From G963708325 sp963708325 (GTDB lineage: Bacteria; Actinomycetota; Thermoleophilia; Solirubrobacterales; 70-9): a DNA stretch of 64,000 nucleotides. Positions 15,667 through 25,323 of this stretch are shown here, piece after piece (position 1 is the stretch's first letter; each line of letters starts with the position of its first letter). The DNA lies in contig OY970203.1 of NCBI GenBank assembly GCA_963708325.1, positions 2,356,001 to 2,420,000 on the forward strand, written 5' to 3'. Position numbers and translations under genes: made by a program. The notes under the pieces were generated by a model. It searched no databases. It was given only the letters and a program-made list of their open reading frames with translations, and was not told the origin of the DNA.

Positions 15667-16638
15667 ATGATCATCGACTGCGCCCACTACAAGGACGGCG
15701 TGCGCCAGAACGAGGAGACGATGCCGCTCGAGGAGGCTTCGCGGTGCGTGACCGGAGAGGGGGAGTTCGTCTGGCTGGGCCTGTTCGAGCCGGGAGCCGA
15801 CGAGATGCACCGGGTCCAGGAGCTGTTCGACCTGCACGAGCTGGCCGTCGAGGACGCCTACGTCGCCCACCAGCGGCCCAAGCTCGAGGACTACGAGGGC
15901 TCTTACTTCATCGTCCTGAAGACGGCGCGCTACGACGAGGAGCGCGAGGAGGTCGACTTCGGCGAGATCCAGATGTTCGCCTCGCGCAGTTACGTGATCC
16001 ACGTGCGCCACGGCGAGGCCAGCGGCCTCAAGGGCGCCCGCCACCGCCTGGAGCACCGCCGCGACATCCTCCGGGTGGGGCCGGCGGCCGTGGTCTGGGC
16101 GATCCTCGATCAGGTCGTCGACGACTACACCCCGGTCGTGGACGGCATCGAGTCGGACATCGAGGAGGTCGAGTCCGAGGTCTTCGAGGAGCACGAGGAG
16201 CCGACCCAGCGGATCTACAAGCTGAAGCGCGAGGTGATCGAGTTCCACCGCGCCGTGTGGCCGCTGATGGGCCCGCTCGGGGAGCTCGAGGGGGGCGGCG
16301 TCGCCGAGATCGACGAGCACCTGCGCCGCTACTTCCGCGACGTCGCCGACCACGCCCGCCGCGTCGACGAGCAGGTCACCTCCCAGCGCGAGCTGCTGAC
16401 CAGCGTCCTGGAGGCAAACCTCGCCCTCGTCAGCGTGCGCCAGAACGAGGTGGTCAAGCAGATCTCCAGCTACGCCGCGATCATCGCCGTGCCGACCTTC
16501 ATCGCCAGCGTCTACGGGATGAACTTCGAGCACATGCCGGAGCTTCACCAGCGCTGGGGCTATCCGATCGCGCTGCTCGTGATGGCGGCCTCGGTGGCCG
16601 CCCTGATCTGGTTCTTCAAGCGCATCCGCTGGATCTAG
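15667..16638 (+). CDS. corA: Magnesium/cobalt transporter CorA family
   Basis: A 323-residue protein. A long acidic cytosolic domain (about 1-260) is followed by two C-terminal membrane helices (about 262-283 and 295-315). The selectivity signature YGMNFEHMPEL lies between them. Five such subunits form a passive Mg2+/divalent channel gated by cytosolic Mg2+. ATG 15667 (MIIDCAHYK) is preferred over the upstream TTG 15649. A GC palindrome follows the stop codon. Confidence 0.93.
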   Translation: MIIDCAHYKDGVRQNEETMPLEEASRCVTGEGEFVWLGLFEPGADEMHRVQELFDLHELAVEDAYVAHQRPKLEDYEGSYFIVLKTARYDEEREEVDFGEIQMFASRSYVIHVRHGEASGLKGARHRLEHRRDILRVGPAAVVWAILDQVVDDYTPVVDGIESDIEEVESEVFEEHEEPTQRIYKLKREVIEFHRAVWPLMGPLGELEGGGVAEIDEHLRRYFRDVADHARRVDEQVTSQRELLTSVLEANLALVSVRQNEVVKQISSYAAIIAVPTFIASVYGMNFEHMPELHQRWGYPIALLVMAASVAALIWFFKRIRWI

Positions 16639-16661
16639 CTGCCGTCCGGAAGCCCCCGGCG

Positions 16662-16679
16662 CGGCGGCCCGGGCCGCCG
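16662..16679 (+). terminator. Perfect 18-bp GC palindrome after corA, possible terminator
   Basis: CGGCGGCCC followed directly by GGGCCGCCG, 23 nt after the corA stop and before the -10 of the ctaG-like gene. It could end corA transcription or be a protein-binding site. Confidence 0.4.
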
Positions 16680-16699
16680 GGCGGCGCGGGCCGATCATC

Positions 16700-16705
16700 T
16701 ACGCT
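16700..16705 (+). promoter_or_regulatory. Candidate -10 element (TACGCT) of the ctaG-like gene
   Basis: TACGCT ends 8 nt before ATG 16714, with no Shine-Dalgarno. Confidence 0.45.
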
Positions 16706-16713
16706 CAGGCGCG

Positions 16714-17622
16714 ATGGATCCGCTCGTCGCCCACGCCGGGAGCGTCACGCTGGAGCCCATCCAGGTCATCCCCCCGGTCGGGGTCGCATGGGCCTATTCC
16801 CGTCGCGTGCGCACGCTCGGCCGCCGCGGTCGGCCGGTGCCGGCATGGAGGCAGATCTGCTTCGCCTCGGGGATCGTGCTGATCCTCCTGGCGCTCGCCT
16901 CGCCGATCGGCGACCTCGCCGACGAGCTCCTGTTCATGCACATGGTCGAGCACCTTCTGATCGGCGACCTCGGCGCGCTGTTGCTCGTGCTCGGACTTAC
17001 CGCCCCGGTGCTCCAGCCGCTTCTCAGGGTGGGCGTGATCTCCCGCCTGCGCGTGCTGACCAACCCGGTCGTGGCGCTGCCGCTGTGGGCGCTCGACCTC
17101 TACCTCTGGCACCTGCCGGCCCTCTACCAGGCCGCGCTGAGCCATCCCGCGCTTCACGCCCTCGAGCACGCCTGCTTCGTCGGCGCCGGGATCTGCATGT
17201 GGATGCCGCTGTTCGGCCCCTTGCCGCAGCCGGCCTGGTTCGGCAACGCCTGGAAGCTGGGATACATCGTCGCCGTGCGCGTTGCCGGCGCGGTGCTGGC
17301 CAACGTCTTCATCTGGTCCGGCTCGGTGCTGTACCCCGACTACAGGGCGGGTGATGCCGCCCACAACCTCGGGGCGCTTGCCGACCAGGGCGTCGCCGGC
17401 ACGATCATGATGGTGGAGGGCAGCCTGGTCACGCTGGGGCTGTTCGCCTGGCTGTTCTTTCGCGCCGCTCGCGAGGGGGAGGAGCGCCAGCGACTGCTCG
17501 ACCTGGCCGAGTCGCGCGGGGTGGCGCTGGACGAGGCCCGCGCCGGGAGGGCGGTCGGCGCGGGGCGCGGCGCCCAGCTCGCCGAGCGGCTCACCGGCGC
17601 CGGCCGCGAGGCCGACGGTTGA
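16714..17622 (+). CDS. ctaG: Cytochrome c oxidase assembly protein, caa3-type CtaG
   Basis: A 302-residue polytopic membrane protein with about seven hydrophobic helices. Histidine-bearing segments such as LLFMHMVEHLLIGDLGALL and LYLWHLPALYQAALSHPALHALEHACF are the hallmark of the caa3_CtaG family, which helps insert copper into cytochrome oxidase in Bacillus-type bacteria. Residues beyond 245 form a charged, helical cytosolic tail. No oxidase genes are in the window. Its stop overlaps the start of the next gene (TTGA), so the two are translationally coupled. Confidence 0.9.
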   Translation: MDPLVAHAGSVTLEPIQVIPPVGVAWAYSRRVRTLGRRGRPVPAWRQICFASGIVLILLALASPIGDLADELLFMHMVEHLLIGDLGALLLVLGLTAPVLQPLLRVGVISRLRVLTNPVVALPLWALDLYLWHLPALYQAALSHPALHALEHACFVGAGICMWMPLFGPLPQPAWFGNAWKLGYIVAVRVAGAVLANVFIWSGSVLYPDYRAGDAAHNLGALADQGVAGTIMMVEGSLVTLGLFAWLFFRAAREGEERQRLLDLAESRGVALDEARAGRAVGAGRGAQLAERLTGAGREADG

Positions 17623-19106
17623 GCGCCTCGCCGCGCTTCCTCCACGCGCTGGTGTTCGTCGTCGGGGCCGCCAGCCTCGGCGCGGAGATCGCCGCCGCCC
17701 GGCTGATCGCCCCTTTCTTCGGCGCCTCGACGATCGTCTGGGCGAACACGATCGGCGTCGTCCTCGTCGCCCTCTCGGCCGGCTACTGGCTCGGGGGAAG
17801 GCTCGCCGACCGCCGCGCGGACCTGACCGGCCTCTGCGTCGTGGTGATGGCTGCGGCGCTGCTGTTCGCCGCCGTCCCGTTCGGAGCGCGCCCCTTTCTC
17901 GACCTCTCGGTGGATGCGCTGGACACGGCTTCCGTGGGCGCGGTGGTCGGCTCGCTTGTGGCCGTGCTCGGCCTCGTCGCCGTGCCGGTGATGCTGCTCG
18001 GCGCCGCCTCCCCCTACGCGGTGCGCCTCGCCGTGCCCGACGTCGCGCACTCCGGCCGCGTCGCCGGGCGCCTCTACGCGGTCTCCACCGCGGGCTCGCT
18101 CGCCGGCACCTGGCTGGCGGCGCTGGTTCTGATCCCGTTCGCCGGCACCCAGCGCACGTTCCTGTGCTTCGCGGTGGCGCTCGCGATCGTCGCCACCGCC
18201 GGGCTCGGCTGGAGGCTGGCCCCGGTGCCGGTGGCGGTCGCCCTCGCCGCCCTGATCCCGGTGGGCGCCGTCGGCGCCCGCCCCGGGGAGCGGGTGCTCT
18301 ACGAGGGCGAGACCGCCCTTCAGCACGTCCGCGTCGTGCGCGAGCGAAACGGCGACCGCGTGCTCGAGCTCAACGAGGGCCGGGCGGCGCACTCGCTCTA
18401 CCGGCCGGGGAGCTATCTGACCGGCCGCGTCTGGGACGACTTCGGCGTGCTGCCGTTCGCCGCGCGTCCGTCTCCGCCGCGGCGGATCGCCATCCTCGGC
18501 AGCGCCGCCGGGACGGTCGCCCGGGAGTACGGCCACTTCTTTCCCAGCACCCGTGTGGACGCGGTCGAGATCGACCCCGAGCTGACCGAGCTGGGCCGCC
18601 GCTTCTTCGACCTGCGCAACCCGCGCATGGGCACCCACGGCGAGGACGCGAGGCCCTTCCTGCGCCGCAGCGCCGGCGGCTACGACGCGATCATGGTCGA
18701 CGCCTATCGCCAGCCCTACATCCCCTTCTACCTCGCCACCCGCGAGTTCTTCCGCCTCGCCCGCGACCGGCTCGCCCCCGGTGGAGTGGTGATCGTGAAC
18801 GCCGCCCACCCGCCGGGCTCCGATGACCTCGAGCGCTCGCTGGGGCGGACGATGGCTGACGTCTTCCCCACCGTCGAGCGCGACCCGGTCGAGGCCACCA
18901 ACACGCTGCTCGTGGCCACCGACGGCACGGCGTCCGCGGCGCGGATGCGGCGGGCGACGGCGCGCTTCGAGCGCGACCTGGCGAACCTCGGCGCCGAGGC
19001 GGCGGCCAGATTGGGCCCGCGCCTCGGCGGCGGCGAGGTCTGGACCGACGATCGCGCACCGGTGGAGTGGCTGACCGACCGCTCGATCCTCGAGCAGGCG
19101 AAATGA
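17619..19106 (+). CDS. Fused MFS-like membrane domain/spermidine synthase-like protein
   Basis: A 495-residue protein. The N-terminal ~210 residues form about seven membrane helices (HALVFVVGAASLGAEIAAAR; FFGASTIVWANTIG). The C-terminal ~240 residues are a spermidine-synthase-like Rossmann domain: ILGSAAGTVAREYG binds decarboxylated SAM or similar, VDAVEIDPELTELG is motif II, and YDAIMVDAYRQPYIPFYL lies at the active site. Such fusions are common in actinobacteria and are rarely tested for polyamine synthesis; a different aminopropyl or methyl transfer is possible. Its ATGA stop overlaps a 40-residue downstream ORF. Confidence 0.9.
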   Translation: MSASPRFLHALVFVVGAASLGAEIAAARLIAPFFGASTIVWANTIGVVLVALSAGYWLGGRLADRRADLTGLCVVVMAAALLFAAVPFGARPFLDLSVDALDTASVGAVVGSLVAVLGLVAVPVMLLGAASPYAVRLAVPDVAHSGRVAGRLYAVSTAGSLAGTWLAALVLIPFAGTQRTFLCFAVALAIVATAGLGWRLAPVPVAVALAALIPVGAVGARPGERVLYEGETALQHVRVVRERNGDRVLELNEGRAAHSLYRPGSYLTGRVWDDFGVLPFAARPSPPRRIAILGSAAGTVAREYGHFFPSTRVDAVEIDPELTELGRRFFDLRNPRMGTHGEDARPFLRRSAGGYDAIMVDAYRQPYIPFYLATREFFRLARDRLAPGGVVIVNAAHPPGSDDLERSLGRTMADVFPTVERDPVEATNTLLVATDGTASAARMRRATARFERDLANLGAEAAARLGPRLGGGEVWTDDRAPVEWLTDRSILEQAK

Positions 19107-19225
19107 GCGGTGCGGACAGGCTGCGGGCCTGGCTGGTCACCGGCCCGGTCGGACGGGGGGCGGCGTTCGCGCTCGACCTCGCCGTCGCTCTGTGGCGAAC
19201 CGCTCTGCGGCGCCGGCACGGCTAG
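19103..19225 (+). CDS. Small conserved-looking 40-residue protein
   Basis: ATG 19103 overlaps the stop of the spermidine-synthase fusion (ATGA). The 40 residues read MSGADRLRAWLVTGPVGRGA, then a hydrophobic stretch AFALDLAVALWRTAL and a basic end RRRHG. It may be a short membrane-associated peptide. The overlap and the GC-rich third positions support real coding. The function is unknown. Confidence 0.6.
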   Translation: MSGADRLRAWLVTGPVGRGAAFALDLAVALWRTALRRRHG

Positions 19226-19229
19226 ATGG

Positions 19230-19241
19230 TCATCTAGATGA
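19230..19241. promoter_or_regulatory. Perfect 12-bp palindrome TCATCTAGATGA upstream of tig
   Basis: An AT-rich palindrome inside a GC-rich intergenic region, 65 nt before tig. CTAGATG occurs twice (19222-19228 and 19234-19240), 12 bp apart. Candidate operator. Confidence 0.4.
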
Positions 19242-19288
19242 CTGAATCCACGACCACGTGCCGGGCACTGGCGGCGGCGAACTCTCTC

Positions 19289-19294
19289 TAAGGT
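19289..19294 (+). promoter_or_regulatory. Candidate -10 element (TAAGGT) of tig
   Basis: TAAGGT is 11 nt before ATG 19306; the short leader TCTCCCCCGCG holds no Shine-Dalgarno. Confidence 0.45.
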
Positions 19295-19305
19295 TCTCCC
19301 CCGCG

Positions 19306-20688
19306 ATGCAGACGTCGGTCACAGAGCTGCCCGAGTCGCGGGTCCGGATCGAGGTGGAGGTGGAGCCCGACGACGTCGAGCGGCGCGTCGATCGCGCCGC
19401 CAGGGACCTGGGTGGCGAGATGCGCGTGCCCGGGTTCCGCAAGGGCAAGGTGCCGCCGCGGCTGGTGGTCCAGCGCCTCGGCCGCGAGGCGGTGCTCGAG
19501 CAGGCTCTACGCGATGCGCTTCCGGACTGGTACGAGCGCGCGCTGCTGGACGCCGGCGTCAACCCGGTGGGCGACCCGAAGCTGGACGTCGCCGACATGC
19601 CAGGCGGCGGCGAGCCGCTGCGGTTCAGCGTCGAGATCGGCGTGCGGCCCGCGGCCGAGCTCGGCGAGTACCGCGGCCTCGAGGTGGGCAGGGCCGAGCC
19701 CGAGGTCCCCGAGGAGGCGATCGCTGCCGAGCTGGACAGGCTGCGCGAGGGCTTCGCGCGGCTGGAGCCGGTGGAGCGCGAAGCGACCGAGGGGGACTTC
19801 CTGCTGATCGACTACCGCGGCGAGATCGAGGGCGAGGCGTTCGAGGGCGGCGAGGCGCGCGACCGCCTGGTCGAGCTGGGGGCGGGGACGCTGCTCGACG
19901 AGCTCGAGGCCGGCCTCGCCGGCGCCGCCGCCGGCGACGAGCGCGAGATCGACGTCGACTTCCCGGACGACTACGGCGCCGAGGAGCTGGCCGGCAAGCG
20001 GGCGCGGTTCTCGGTGTCGGTGAGCGAGGTGCGCGAGAAGCAGCTCCCCGACCTCGACGACGACTTCGCCGCCGAGGCGTCCGAGTTCGACACGCTCGAC
20101 GAGCTGCGCGACGACCTCGTCGCCAAGTTGCGGCACGCTGTCGAGCATCGCATCGAGGACGAGTTTCGCGAGGCGGCCGTGGACGCCGCCGTCGAGCAGG
20201 CCGCGATCGAGATCCCGGACGGGATTGTCGAGGCCCGCGCGGAGGAGAGCTGGACGCGGATCGAGCGCTCCCTCGCCCAGCGCGGCATCAGCCCCGACCG
20301 CTACCTGCAGATGCAGGGCAAGTCGCGCGAGGAGGTGATCGCCGACGCTCGCCCGGGCGCCGAGCTGGCGCTGAAGCGCGAGGCCGTGCTCGAGGCCGTC
20401 GCCGACGCCGAGGGGATCGAGGTGTCCGACGACGAGCTGGTGGAGTCCCTGGCGGCTGCCGCCGAGCGGGAGGGAACGCCTGCGCCGAAGCTGCTGGAGC
20501 GGATCCGCTCGGCGGGCCGGGACGCGGTGCTGCGCGAAGACCTGCGGATGCGCAAGGCCGTGGACGTGCTCGCCGAGGCGGCCAAGCCGATCCCGGTGGA
20601 CCAGGCCAAGGCCAGGGAGCGCCTGTGGACGCCGGAGAAGGAGCGCGCGGAGGCCGGCTCGCCGGAGCTCTGGACGCCGGGTGAGTGA
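19306..20688 (+). CDS. tig: Trigger factor (ribosome-bound chaperone)
   Basis: A 460-residue protein. The N-terminal domain carries the ribosome-docking signature VPGFRKGKVPPRLVVQRLG at about 41-59. The FKBP-type prolyl isomerase domain spans about 155-240 (GDFLLIDYRGEIEGEAFEGG; LPDLDDDFA follows). The C-terminal helical arms form the rest. It binds nascent chains at the ribosome exit. The protein ends with two copies of a WTP motif (LWTPEKE, LWTPGE). It is upstream of clpP and clpX, as in many Gram-positives. ATG 19306 is set by homology. Confidence 0.96.
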   Translation: MQTSVTELPESRVRIEVEVEPDDVERRVDRAARDLGGEMRVPGFRKGKVPPRLVVQRLGREAVLEQALRDALPDWYERALLDAGVNPVGDPKLDVADMPGGGEPLRFSVEIGVRPAAELGEYRGLEVGRAEPEVPEEAIAAELDRLREGFARLEPVEREATEGDFLLIDYRGEIEGEAFEGGEARDRLVELGAGTLLDELEAGLAGAAAGDEREIDVDFPDDYGAEELAGKRARFSVSVSEVREKQLPDLDDDFAAEASEFDTLDELRDDLVAKLRHAVEHRIEDEFREAAVDAAVEQAAIEIPDGIVEARAEESWTRIERSLAQRGISPDRYLQMQGKSREEVIADARPGAELALKREAVLEAVADAEGIEVSDDELVESLAAAAEREGTPAPKLLERIRSAGRDAVLREDLRMRKAVDVLAEAAKPIPVDQAKARERLWTPEKERAEAGSPELWTPGE

Positions 20689-21454
20689 GTGGGACGAGGC
20701 GGCCGCGGCGTGGCCCGGCGGCCCGCCGCCGCTTTGGCGGCTGCAGAGCGATGCCGTCAACCGGCGCCTCGTCCAGCGCTGGCTGCCGGCGAAGCTCGGC
20801 TCGGTGCTGAAGACGGACCTGTTCGACGAGTTCGCCGCGGCCGGCGTCTACCCCGAGCTCGCCCCCCGGTCGCGTCGCGTCGTCGGGATAGACGTCTCCG
20901 AGGCGGTTGCGGCGGCCGCGGCGCAGCGCCACCCGTCCCTGGAGGCGGCCGTCGCGGACGTGCGGGCGCTGCCATTCGGCGACGGCGAGTTCGACGCCGC
21001 CGTGTCCATCTCCACCCTCGACCACTTCGAGGGGCCCGATGACGTCGCCGCGGCGCTGCGCGAGCTCTGCCGCGTGCTGCGACCGGGCGGGCCGCTGCTG
21101 ATCACGATGGACAACCCGCTCAACCCCGCGGTCGCCGCGCGCAACCGCCTGCCCGCCCGCGCCTCGCGCAGACTGCGCGGCGTCCCCTGGGGCGCCGGCT
21201 GGACCTGCGGCCCGGGGCGGCTGCGCGCCATGCTCTCGCAGGCCGGCTTCACGGTGCGGGCCGAGAGCGCCGTCCTGCACGCGCCGCGGGCGCTCGTCGC
21301 CGCCGCCGGGCGCCGCCCCGCGGCGCTGCGGGCCGCCATGCTCGCCGAGGCGCTCGAGCGCCTGCCGACCCGCTACCTCACCGGCCACTTCGTGGCCGCG
21401 CTCGGCGTGCGCGATCCCTCCATCCCTCGCGAGCGCGCCCAGGCGATCATCTAG
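20681..21454 (+). CDS. Class I SAM-dependent methyltransferase
   Basis: A 257-residue protein whose GTG start overlaps tig by 8 bp. SAM-binding elements are VVGIDVSEAV (beta-2 acidic end), AAVADVRALPFGDGEFDAAV (motif II) and LRELCRVLRPGGPLLITMDN (motif III). Motif I is unusual: the glycine loop is replaced by VLKTDLFDEFAAAGVYPEL, a 'KTDLFDE' variant shared by a subfamily of actinobacterial methyltransferases. The substrate is unknown. Coupling to tig suggests a shared transcript. Confidence 0.85.
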   Translation: MSEWDEAAAAWPGGPPPLWRLQSDAVNRRLVQRWLPAKLGSVLKTDLFDEFAAAGVYPELAPRSRRVVGIDVSEAVAAAAAQRHPSLEAAVADVRALPFGDGEFDAAVSISTLDHFEGPDDVAAALRELCRVLRPGGPLLITMDNPLNPAVAARNRLPARASRRLRGVPWGAGWTCGPGRLRAMLSQAGFTVRAESAVLHAPRALVAAAGRRPAALRAAMLAEALERLPTRYLTGHFVAALGVRDPSIPRERAQAII

Positions 21455-21457
21455 TAT
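21452..21457 (+). promoter_or_regulatory. Candidate -10 element (TAGTAT) of clpP
   Basis: The hexamer includes the stop codon of the methyltransferase gene and lies 10 nt before the clpP ATG; no Shine-Dalgarno follows. Confidence 0.45.
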
Positions 21458-21467
21458 CCGCCGCGCG

Positions 21468-22052
<585 letters not shown>

Positions 22053-22057
22053 CCCCA

Positions 22058-22798
22058 GTGGTCATAGAGGTCTCCGAGGCCGACTTCGAGCAGCAGGTGC
22101 TCGACCGCTCGCGCGCGCTTCCGGTCGTCGTCGACTTCTGGGCCGAATGGTGCGGCCCGTGCCGCACGCTCGGCCCCGTGCTGGAGCGGGCGGCCGCCGC
22201 GCGCGAGGGCAAGGTCGTGCTCGCGAAGCTGGACACCGACGCAAACCCCGCGCTGGCCCAGGGCTTCGGGATCCGCGGCATCCCGGCGGTGAAGGCGTTT
22301 CGCGACGGCGCCATCGTCTCCGAGTTCGTCGGCGCGCAGCCGCCGTCCGTGGTCGAGCGCTTCTTCGACGAGCTGGTTCCGTCGGAGGCCGACGAGCTGG
22401 TCGCGGCCGGTGACGAGGACTCGCTGCGGCGCGCGCTCGAGCTCGAGCCCGGCCGCGCCGACGCGGCGGTCGCCCTGACCCGGATCCTGCACGCCCGCGG
22501 CGACGCCGAGGGGGCGCTTGCCCTGGTCGAGGGGATCGAGGGTGACTTCGCCGCCGAGGGACTGGCGGCGCGAATCCGCCTGGAGCGCGAGGCAGACGCG
22601 GATCTGGAATCGGCGCTAGCCGCCCTCGACCGTGGCGACCGCCGTGGTGCGCTCGAGGGGCTGGTCTCGGCGCTGGATGGGGGGGAGGAGCGCCGCGAGG
22701 AGATCCGCAAGCTGGTGGTGGGGGTGCTCGACGAGCTGGGCCCCGACGACCCGCTCGCCCGGGAGTACCGCCGCCGGCTCGCCGCCGCGCTCTATTGA
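22058..22798 (+). CDS. Thioredoxin-domain protein with TPR-like C-terminus (CnoX/YbbN-like)
   Basis: A 246-residue protein starting at GTG 22058, five bases after clpP. The thioredoxin domain (about 1-110) has VVDFWAEWCGPCRTLGP with the redox pair C32/C35 and the cis-proline in GIRGIPAVKAF. Residues 115-246 form TPR-like helices (EPGRADAAVALTRILHARGD). This architecture matches the CnoX/YbbN co-chaperone/redox-protectors that hand clients to chaperones. Position next to clpP and tig fits protein quality control. Confidence 0.9.
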   Translation: MVIEVSEADFEQQVLDRSRALPVVVDFWAEWCGPCRTLGPVLERAAAAREGKVVLAKLDTDANPALAQGFGIRGIPAVKAFRDGAIVSEFVGAQPPSVVERFFDELVPSEADELVAAGDEDSLRRALELEPGRADAAVALTRILHARGDAEGALALVEGIEGDFAAEGLAARIRLEREADADLESALAALDRGDRRGALEGLVSALDGGEERREEIRKLVVGVLDELGPDDPLAREYRRRLAAALY

Positions 22799-22938
22799 GG
22801 CTGCCTGGCAACGGGGCGAACTCCGACCTCGGCTACGGCGTGGCGATCCAGAAGAACGGCAAGATCGTGACGGCGGGCTACTCGCAGCAGAGCGGGACCG
22901 GCGACGACTTCGCGGTCGCCCGGCTGCTCGGCGGTTGA
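22795..22938 (+). pseudogene. C-terminal remnant of a delta-60 repeat protein
   Basis: The frame ending at TGA 22938 reads GYGVAIQKNGKIVTAGYSQQ, then GDDFAVARLLGG. 'DGKIV.AGYS' followed by 'DFAVARL' is the pattern of the delta-60 beta-propeller-like repeat found in large secreted proteins. Only the last ~45 residues remain, directly behind the thioredoxin gene, with no start or upstream repeats. It is therefore the broken tail of a deleted gene. Confidence 0.6.
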
Positions 22939-22951
22939 CGGGGCCCTCCAC

Positions 22952-22957
22952 TAGAGT
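22952..22957 (+). promoter_or_regulatory. Candidate -10 element (TAGAGT) of the beta-helix gene
   Basis: TAGAGT is 10 nt before ATG 22968. AGGG just upstream of the ATG is only a weak Shine-Dalgarno. Confidence 0.35.
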
Positions 22958-22967
22958 GTCGCCAGGG

Positions 22968-23906
22968 ATGCCGATGCCCGCTGGGACAAGGAGGGCCCGG
23001 TTCGGCCTTGCCGCGCTGGCCGCCATCGCCTGCGCCGCGCTTCTGCCGGCCGCCGCCGACGCCGCCACGATCGTCGTCCATCCCGGCCCCGGCGCGATCG
23101 GAAAGGCCCTCGACCAGGCGTCCGCCGGGGACACGATCCGCATTCACCACGGTCGCTACCCGGAGCAGCTCACGATCACCAAGCGGGTGCGGATCGTTGC
23201 CGCCGCGCACGAGAGGCGCCCGGTCGTCGGGCCGCCCTGCAACCAGGCGCTCGACGCGATCGCGGTTCGCCATAACGGCGTCGTGTTGAGAGGCCTGAAG
23301 GTCGTCGGCGGCGACGGCGACTTCAACCCGTCGCCGGCCGAGGTCGACTTCCACTACGTCGACACCGGGCGGGTGGCGAACATGGTCCTGATCGACAGCT
23401 GCGGCGCCGAGTACGGGGTGAACGTCTACCGCAGCGGCGCGATCCAGATCGTCAACAGCCGCGCGCGGGGTTTCGACGACGCCGGCTTCTACGTCGGCAC
23501 GATCGTCGACACGAACGGCGACCCGCTGCGGGTGCGAAACAACGAGTCGCACGGCAACAACCGCGGCGTGATCGTCGAGGACTCCGATGCGACCATTCCC
23601 GCGATCGACATCCGCGTCACACAGAACAACACCCACGACAACTTCATCCCGCCCGGCGAGGGCTCCCCGAGCGGGATCTTCCTGCACAACAGCGACGGCG
23701 TGCTGATCTCCGGCAACACGGCGGACGACAACGGCGACGCCAGCGAGGGATACGGCATCCACCTCGACGCCAACTCGGACTCCAACACCCTCACCGGCAA
23801 CTCCGCGCACGGCAACCTGACCTTCGACCTCTTCAACGAGGGCCTGAACAACTGCGGCGCGGGCAACTCCTTCGGCACCGCCTCGGGCTCGCTCGTCCCC
23901 TGCTAG
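22968..23906 (+). CDS. Secreted right-handed parallel beta-helix protein (pectin-lyase fold, NosD-like)
   Basis: A 312-residue protein. A signal peptide occupies about 1-33 (RRARFGLAALAAIACAALLPAAADA). The rest is a beta-helix with N-rich rungs: AIGKALDQASAGDTIRIHHG, then repeated 'V.N..a..n..G' turns such as LISGNTADDNGDASEGYGIH and NTLTGNSAHGN. Enzymes with this fold act on polysaccharides, but no catalytic triad can be assigned. It could be a structural or adhesive surface protein. It interrupts the clpP-clpX region. Confidence 0.87.
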   Translation: MPMPAGTRRARFGLAALAAIACAALLPAAADAATIVVHPGPGAIGKALDQASAGDTIRIHHGRYPEQLTITKRVRIVAAAHERRPVVGPPCNQALDAIAVRHNGVVLRGLKVVGGDGDFNPSPAEVDFHYVDTGRVANMVLIDSCGAEYGVNVYRSGAIQIVNSRARGFDDAGFYVGTIVDTNGDPLRVRNNESHGNNRGVIVEDSDATIPAIDIRVTQNNTHDNFIPPGEGSPSGIFLHNSDGVLISGNTADDNGDASEGYGIHLDANSDSNTLTGNSAHGNLTFDLFNEGLNNCGAGNSFGTASGSLVPC

Positions 23907-23968
23907 GGGACGCGCAACCGCTCCCGCAGGGGAAGGGATAGGCGCGGCCGCCGCGTAACTTCGGGGTG

Positions 23969-24005
23969 CGGGCCGAAAGGCCCGGTTGCGTACTCTGGAT
24001 ACGCA
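23969..24005 (+). promoter_or_regulatory. Two consecutive hairpins in the clpX leader
   Basis: CGGGCC-GAAA-GGCCCG (23969-23984) is a perfect 6-bp stem with a GNRA tetraloop. TGCGTA (23987-23992) pairs with TACGCA (24000-24005). They sit before the Shine-Dalgarno GAGAGGGAGAG, and may be a terminator of the upstream gene or a clpX leader structure. Confidence 0.4.
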
Positions 24006-24042
24006 GCCCGCCTGCCGATACCGTTTCGAGAGGGAGAGAACG

Positions 24043-25319
<1,277 letters not shown>

Positions 25320-25323
<4 letters not shown>

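Noticed and set aside
22632..22967. In-frame extension of the beta-helix protein upstream of 22968
   Set aside because: It overlaps the thioredoxin gene and the delta-60 remnant and would bury the signal peptide.
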